From a virus, in IMG/VR virus record IMGVR_UViG_3300037138_000029, positions 1 through 25,582 of that record: DNA of 25,582 nt; one strand, written 5' to 3'. A program made the translations under genes and the position numbers. Below are positions 23,265-25,582 of this stretch, piece after piece (position 1 is the first letter of the stretch; every line of letters starts with the position of its first letter). The notes beneath the pieces were generated by a model. That model was not told the origin of the DNA and did not search any database. It saw only the letters and a program-made list of their open reading frames with translations.

Positions 23265-23603
23265 GTGGTGCCTCCGATTCAGAGTATCACGAGCGGGCGC
23301 CGGTGTCTTTGCCTTTCCGGCGCCCGTGCTCAGGCCTATGCTCTGCTCTCTGTCTTCCGCGCCCTCCTTTCTTCCAACGAATTCCAAACACTTCGGGCAG
23401 TCTACCGCCAGCAGCGGCGACGGACCCTGGTACGTCAGAAGCCCTTCCGGCCCGAGCGGCTGTTCGCAAACAGCCTCCGCGGAGCCGTCCATTTTCGAGT
23501 AGTGCGTCATCAAGTTGCCTCCAAGATCCGTGGTTCGGAAGTGGTCCAGATCTACAACATCGCATAAAAGCGGGGCCAAGCGCGCAAATCTGAAGTCGCT
23601 CAT
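23037..23603 (-). CDS. Unknown protein, full-length form of 188 residues
   Basis: It starts in an ATGA overlap with the winged-helix gene. The N-terminal part (MSDFRFARLAPLLCDVVDLD) is soluble and contains one CxxC (C69-PK-C72, DCPKCLEF). A low-complexity linker (TGAGKAKTPAPARD), encoded by a strong hairpin, leads into the 75-residue C-terminal part that also has its own start. The two halves look like different proteins, so this could be a read-through fusion. The function is unknown. Confidence 0.6.
   Translation of the reverse strand: MSDFRFARLAPLLCDVVDLDHFRTTDLGGNLMTHYSKMDGSAEAVCEQPLGPEGLLTYQGPSPLLAVDCPKCLEFVGRKEGAEDREQSIGLSTGAGKAKTPAPARDTLNRRHHMTPTTPTPTDTKIAGLLATEQTLEADQGTLATAIANAGPQDAAVVAAQATVTADIATYKAAVSDLIAQLQADLSS
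23291..23331. repeat. Strong GC inverted repeat before the internal start
   Basis: GGGCGCCGG (23295-23303) and CCGGCGCCC (23317-23325) form a perfect 9-bp stem with a 13-nt loop. GAGC and GCTC flank it and could extend pairing past a 2-nt bulge. There is no T-run on either side, so it is not a simple terminator. It lies about 30 nt 5' of the internal ribosome-binding site and could protect or separate the two mRNA halves. Confidence 0.6.
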
Positions 23604-24142
23604 GTCCCCGTCTTCCTGCCCGCTCCGGCCAGAACCTCGGACTGCGCTATCCGCCTGACTTTCAACTCCCAGGCGCATGACCGGCACCATCCCGCCTTGA
23701 GCAGTCCGCCGACTTCCCGGTGACAGCGTGGGCAAGCGACCATCTCGCGTCGGCCCACGGCGACATGCTTCAACTCCGCGCCAATTGGAACTTTTCCCTT
23801 GATGTCGAAGATTGGGGACAGTAAGCGATATTCCGTCCTGGCGCCCTTCCAGGAACGGCTTATCTCTATGTGCCCACATGAGATAAGCCGTTCAATGCTC
23901 GCCGCAACTCGACGGAAATTCATACAAGCGTTCCGGCCAAGTAGCCGACTGCCCATTTTGGCCGTGGATTTGCGACGACATGCCGCCAAAATCGCGTAAA
24001 TCCTCACGTCAACAGCCTTTAGCCGCTCGTCTACCGAAACGCCCCACGGAACCATCGCGAACCGAAAAGCTGTCCCTACTGGAGGGACACCGCTGTCCCT
24101 ACTGGGGGGACACGTTGTATACCTCATACCTGGCAACTTCAT
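23600..24142 (-). CDS. Winged-helix DNA-binding protein with zinc ribbon, replication-initiator-like
   Basis: A 180-residue protein. Residues ~28-110 form a winged helix of the type used by plasmid and phage replication initiators: FAMVPWGVSVDERL, AVDVRIYAILAACR, a recognition-helix region (FRRVAASIERLISCGHIEIS) and a wing ending in TEYRLL. A zinc ribbon follows, C137-PR-C140 and C153-RS-C156. The start chosen is the ATG in an ATGA overlap with the upstream gene. The open frame extends 36 codons further, into that gene's shadow. Codons ~11-24 encode two 19-bp palindromes, so binding sites lie inside its own gene, as in lambda O. A replication or regulatory role is inferred. Confidence 0.75.
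   Translation of the reverse strand: MKLPGMRYTTCPPSRDSGVPPVGTAFRFAMVPWGVSVDERLKAVDVRIYAILAACRRKSTAKMGSRLLGRNACMNFRRVAASIERLISCGHIEISRSWKGARTEYRLLSPIFDIKGKVPIGAELKHVAVGRREMVACPRCHREVGGLLKAGWCRSCAWELKVRRIAQSEVLAGAGRKTGT
24071..24112. repeat. Two tandem TGTCCC palindromes inside the winged-helix gene
   Basis: Two 19-bp sites with a 23-bp period: TGTCCCT, ACTGG, AGGGACA (24071-24089, perfect arms) and TGTCCCT, ACTGG, GGGGACA (24094-24112, one mismatch). They sit in the 5' part of the gene for a putative initiator, the usual place for self-recognised origin iterons or an autoregulatory operator. Confidence 0.65.
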
Positions 24143-24339
24143 GCTTGCCTCGCCACTGACGCCCGAAAAGCGTCCGCGAATTCCGTGAATTCCCGTACCG
24201 CTTTGGCGTAGGGATCTTCCACCCGCCGCCGCTTGCGCCGCACTGGACACGCCTGCCGCGAGTGCAACTTACCGCACTCCCGGCAGATCTCCCGCACCCG
24301 CCGCCCGCCTCGATCTATCAGCCTCATCATGACCGCCAT
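24139..24339 (-). CDS. Small zinc-knuckle-like basic protein
   Basis: A 66-residue protein with C19-RE-C22, H26 and C31 (C-x2-C-x3-H-x4-C), then a very basic run (PVRRKRRR) and a helix (DPYAKAVREFTEFADAFRAS). This suits a nucleic-acid-binding knuckle. The ATG at 24339 has GGTGG 5 nt upstream. A GTG 18 nt further up lacks a ribosome-binding site. Its stop overlaps the winged-helix start (ATGA), so the two are probably made together and may act at the same DNA sites. Confidence 0.6.
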   Translation of the reverse strand: MAVMMRLIDRGGRRVREICRECGKLHSRQACPVRRKRRRVEDPYAKAVREFTEFADAFRASVARQA

Positions 24340-24360
24340 TCTACCACCACGAAACACATG

Positions 24361-24403
24361 CCAGGATTTTTAGGAGAAATTCTCGCACCCCTTTAAATCC
24401 TGG
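24361..24403. repeat. 9-bp inverted repeat CCAGGATTT...AAATCCTGG
   Basis: CCAGGATTT (24361-24369) and its complement AAATCCTGG (24395-24403) flank the first of the two GGAGAAATTCTC sites. It could form a stem with a 25-nt loop or be paired protein sites. It has no terminator T-run. Confidence 0.5.
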
Positions 24404-24414
24404 GAGAAATTCTC
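24373..24414. repeat. Two near-palindromic GGAGAAATTCTC sites, 30 bp apart
   Basis: GGAGAAATTCTC occurs at 24373-24384 and 24403-24414. Each contains GAGAA-A-TTCTC, a palindrome around one base. The 30-bp period is close to three helical turns, so a dimeric protein could bind both on one face. Operator or origin sites are possible. Confidence 0.6.
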
Positions 24415-24498
24415 TCGCTCCCTCCGGGTTCGCCAGCGCGGCCCGAGTTTCAGAAAGGGGGCCACACCCCCTCCGTGGAATCCCCGCCGGCGAGCGGT

Positions 24499-24531
24499 GC
24501 GTGAACGATGCGTGAACGGTGCGTGAACGAT
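24499..24531. repeat. Three tandem 11-bp repeats (GCGTGAACGRT)
   Basis: GCGTGAACGAT, GCGTGAACGGT and GCGTGAACGAT follow one another without spacer, differing at one base. The 11-bp period is about one helical turn, the signature of iteron-like protein sites. They do not belong to a convincing gene. Confidence 0.65.
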
Positions 24532-24575
24532 GCCCACGTAGGAGCGGTGCTCATTTGTCCGGCGTGGCGAGCGCC

Positions 24576-24709
24576 GGCCGAGCGCCGGCTTGCCCTTGCG
24601 CGCCTCACGCGCCTCAAGTGCTGCCATGCGCCGGCGCGGACTCAAGCACCTTGGGCGGCCGGCCGAGAGCTGGCTTGCCCTTACGCGCTTCGAGTGCTGC
24701 CATACGCCG
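24576..24709. repeat. Imperfect ~55-bp duplication at the TerS 3' end
   Basis: The segment GGCCGAG...GGCTTGCCCTT...AGTGCTGCCAT occurs at about 24661-24709 inside the TerS-like gene and again at about 24576-24632, spanning its stop. The outer copy has 9 extra bases and is in a different frame. Both copies encode a MAALEAR...KGKPALGR peptide on the minus strand. Confidence 0.6.
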
Positions 24710-25237
24710 CTCGATAGCGGTACGAGCTCCGGGCTCAAGCGCGTCAAGGTATTGCGCCAAGTGCGCTTTCATCGCGCCGGCCGGTATCGCGCCAGTGAGC
24801 GACTTGCTCTCGCGCTTATCCACAATCATGCCCTTGAGCCGCGCGAGGTCCATGAGGGTCCGGCGCGCCAGGTCGTGGTCTGGCGGTAACTCGCTCCGCA
24901 GCACCTTCTCTGGCGACGTCTCCGTGCGCGGGGACACGTGAGCAGGCGTTCCGGCCATCGCCGATTGGACGATAATCACGAGTTGAGCTTCGATCCAGGA
25001 TCGTGTGACGATGCCGTTAAGTTCATCTCTTTCAGCATCTTGCAACTCCTGGATTTCGGCAATGCGGTTTCGAACCTCGGGTTTCGCGCAAAGGATTGAG
25101 CTGTAGTTCGGCGCAAAGCCGGCCAGGCTTGCAGCCTCACGGGCAGATGAACCGGTGGCGATAAGGTTCGCGAGCATTTCCTGCTGCGGGTTAAGGTGTG
25201 TCGATTTAGACACGGTACAGGCCGGCGGGCGTGGCAT
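24614..25237 (-). CDS. Terminase small subunit-like DNA-binding protein
   Basis: A 207-residue protein. Residues ~15-65 match the small-terminase helix-turn-helix: NPQQEMLANLIATGSSAREAASLAG, followed by a short turn, then KPEVRNRIAEIQELQ. A long helical middle (DHDLARRTLMDLARLKGM) and a basic end (ARKGKPALGRPPK) follow. TerS recognises packaging sites and feeds DNA to TerL. It lies 3.4 kb from terL, which is far. A regulatory HTH protein is the alternative. The 3' end carries a duplicated segment whose second copy is out of frame. The ATG lacks a clear ribosome-binding site, and an extended -10 just upstream suggests a nearly leaderless mRNA. Confidence 0.7.
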   Translation of the reverse strand: MPRPPACTVSKSTHLNPQQEMLANLIATGSSAREAASLAGFAPNYSSILCAKPEVRNRIAEIQELQDAERDELNGIVTRSWIEAQLVIIVQSAMAGTPAHVSPRTETSPEKVLRSELPPDHDLARRTLMDLARLKGMIVDKRESKSLTGAIPAGAMKAHLAQYLDALEPGARTAIERRMAALEARKGKPALGRPPKVLESAPAHGST

Positions 25238-25250
25238 ATTGGCTTTGCCG

Positions 25251-25259
25251 ATTTTATCA
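25251..25259 (-). promoter_or_regulatory. Extended -10-like motif (TGATAAAAT) before the TerS-like gene
   Basis: The minus strand reads TGATAAAATC 13 nt before the ATG at 25237, predicting a leader of about 7 nt. It matches TGnTAWAATC seen at 9315-9323 and 15933-15941. No -35 is seen. Confidence 0.45.
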
Positions 25260-25409
25260 TGGGCCGACGGCGGGTACGGAGTTTGGGGTTCGTTCGCAGG
25301 GCTTCTTCTATCCGAATGGATTGGGAATTATATGGGGCCGGAGGGCCAGAGTCGGCCCTCCAGGTAGGTTCGCGCCGTGTCTTCGTCTGGAAAAAGTTCA
25401 AAATACCCC

Positions 25410-25438
25410 TTGACAGTAAAGCGCTTCAGTGTTAGGAT
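25410..25438 (+). promoter_or_regulatory. Sigma-70-type promoter for the rightward operon
   Basis: TTGACA (25410-25415), a 17-bp spacer and TAGGAT (25433-25438). The consensus -35 and ideal spacing make this the strongest promoter in the window. It faces away from the late block and precedes the gene starting at 25471, so it is probably the early promoter. Confidence 0.8.
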
Positions 25439-25470
25439 TGAGGAGTAGTAAGGAGCAGGAGCTAACCTAC

Positions 25471-25582
25471 ATGACACAGACACAGACACCGAAAAACGCG
25501 CGCATTACACCTACTTCAGCGAAAGCGACTTACGAACTCTACGTGAGAGATCCGAATGGTTGGGAAGATAGCTGCCCGGATT
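25471..25582 (+). CDS. Start of the rightward (early) operon, partial
   Basis: ATG preceded by AAGGAG and AGGAG motifs 8-18 nt upstream, about 25 nt after a strong promoter. The 37 visible codons begin MTQTQTPKNARITPTSAKAT and continue YELYVRDPNGWEDSC. The first codons contain a short ACACAG DNA repeat. No family can be named from this length. Confidence 0.65.
   Translation, partial: MTQTQTPKNARITPTSAKATYELYVRDPNGWEDSCPD

Larger units (their letters stand above)
24358..24613. other. Non-coding, repeat-rich gap after the TerS-like gene
   Basis: No convincing gene lies here. It holds two GGAGAAATTCTC sites, an inverted repeat CCAGGATTT...AAATCCTGG, three tandem 11-bp repeats and the outer copy of a duplicated TerS segment. 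Together with the palindromes in the next gene it is the best candidate for an origin or control region. Confidence 0.5.

Overview
The window is most of the late (virion) region of a GC-rich tailed phage or prophage, plus the start of its oppositely oriented early region. Large terminase, portal, scaffold and major capsid genes lie with head-tail adaptor, tail-hub and fibre-like genes. No tail tube, sheath or tape-measure gene is visible. The order portal, scaffold, capsid, adaptor, hub resembles P22-type podoviruses. No integrase or lysin is in the window, so lifestyle is undecided. The host is probably a GC-rich soil bacterium. Acidobacteriota of the Bryobacter/Solibacter type fit the signal peptides (ending in FSQ or GAQ) and the flavour of the fibre-like proteins, but this is inference, not proof.

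Layout, right to left along the minus strand. A plus-strand promoter (TTGACA, 17 bp, TAGGAT) at 25410-25438 drives a gene that leaves the right edge and probably opens the early operon. Divergent from it are a small-terminase-like gene (24614-25237), a repeat-rich non-coding stretch (24358-24613), a zinc-knuckle-like protein and a winged-helix plus zinc-ribbon protein (23600-24142) whose own gene contains two palindromes, as in lambda-type origins. Then come a run of very small, often ATGA-overlapping genes, several of them membrane proteins (candidate lysis or envelope functions), the large terminase (18788-21226), a two-helix mini membrane protein and a fibre-tip-like protein.

A single plus-strand gene (15972-18083) interrupts the block. 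It encodes a signal-peptide-bearing, probably beta-helical protein. After it the minus strand continues: Cys4 protein, coiled-coil protein, portal, small protein, scaffold, major capsid, a clear intrinsic terminator (9333-9366), an exported protein with a TTG start, three unknown proteins (two with zinc ribbons), adaptor, triple-repeat protein, tail hub, two small proteins, fibre and two small or partial genes at the left edge.

The most notable signal is one isolated copy of a type I-C-like CRISPR repeat at 12210-12243, with no second copy and no cas genes. It sits in the leader of the scaffold gene, in sense with late transcription. An exact 11-nt handle (TGGATTGAAAC) abuts a hairpin. This is the layout of a solitary repeat unit, so it is a candidate RNA anti-CRISPR, superinfection-exclusion mini-crRNA or Cas5-cleavable regulatory leader. 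Other signals are a terminase with what looks like a second, inactive nuclease-fold domain, one beta domain shuffled among four proteins, an unusual number of zinc-binding proteins, and a cluster of iterons and palindromes that may be the replication origin.
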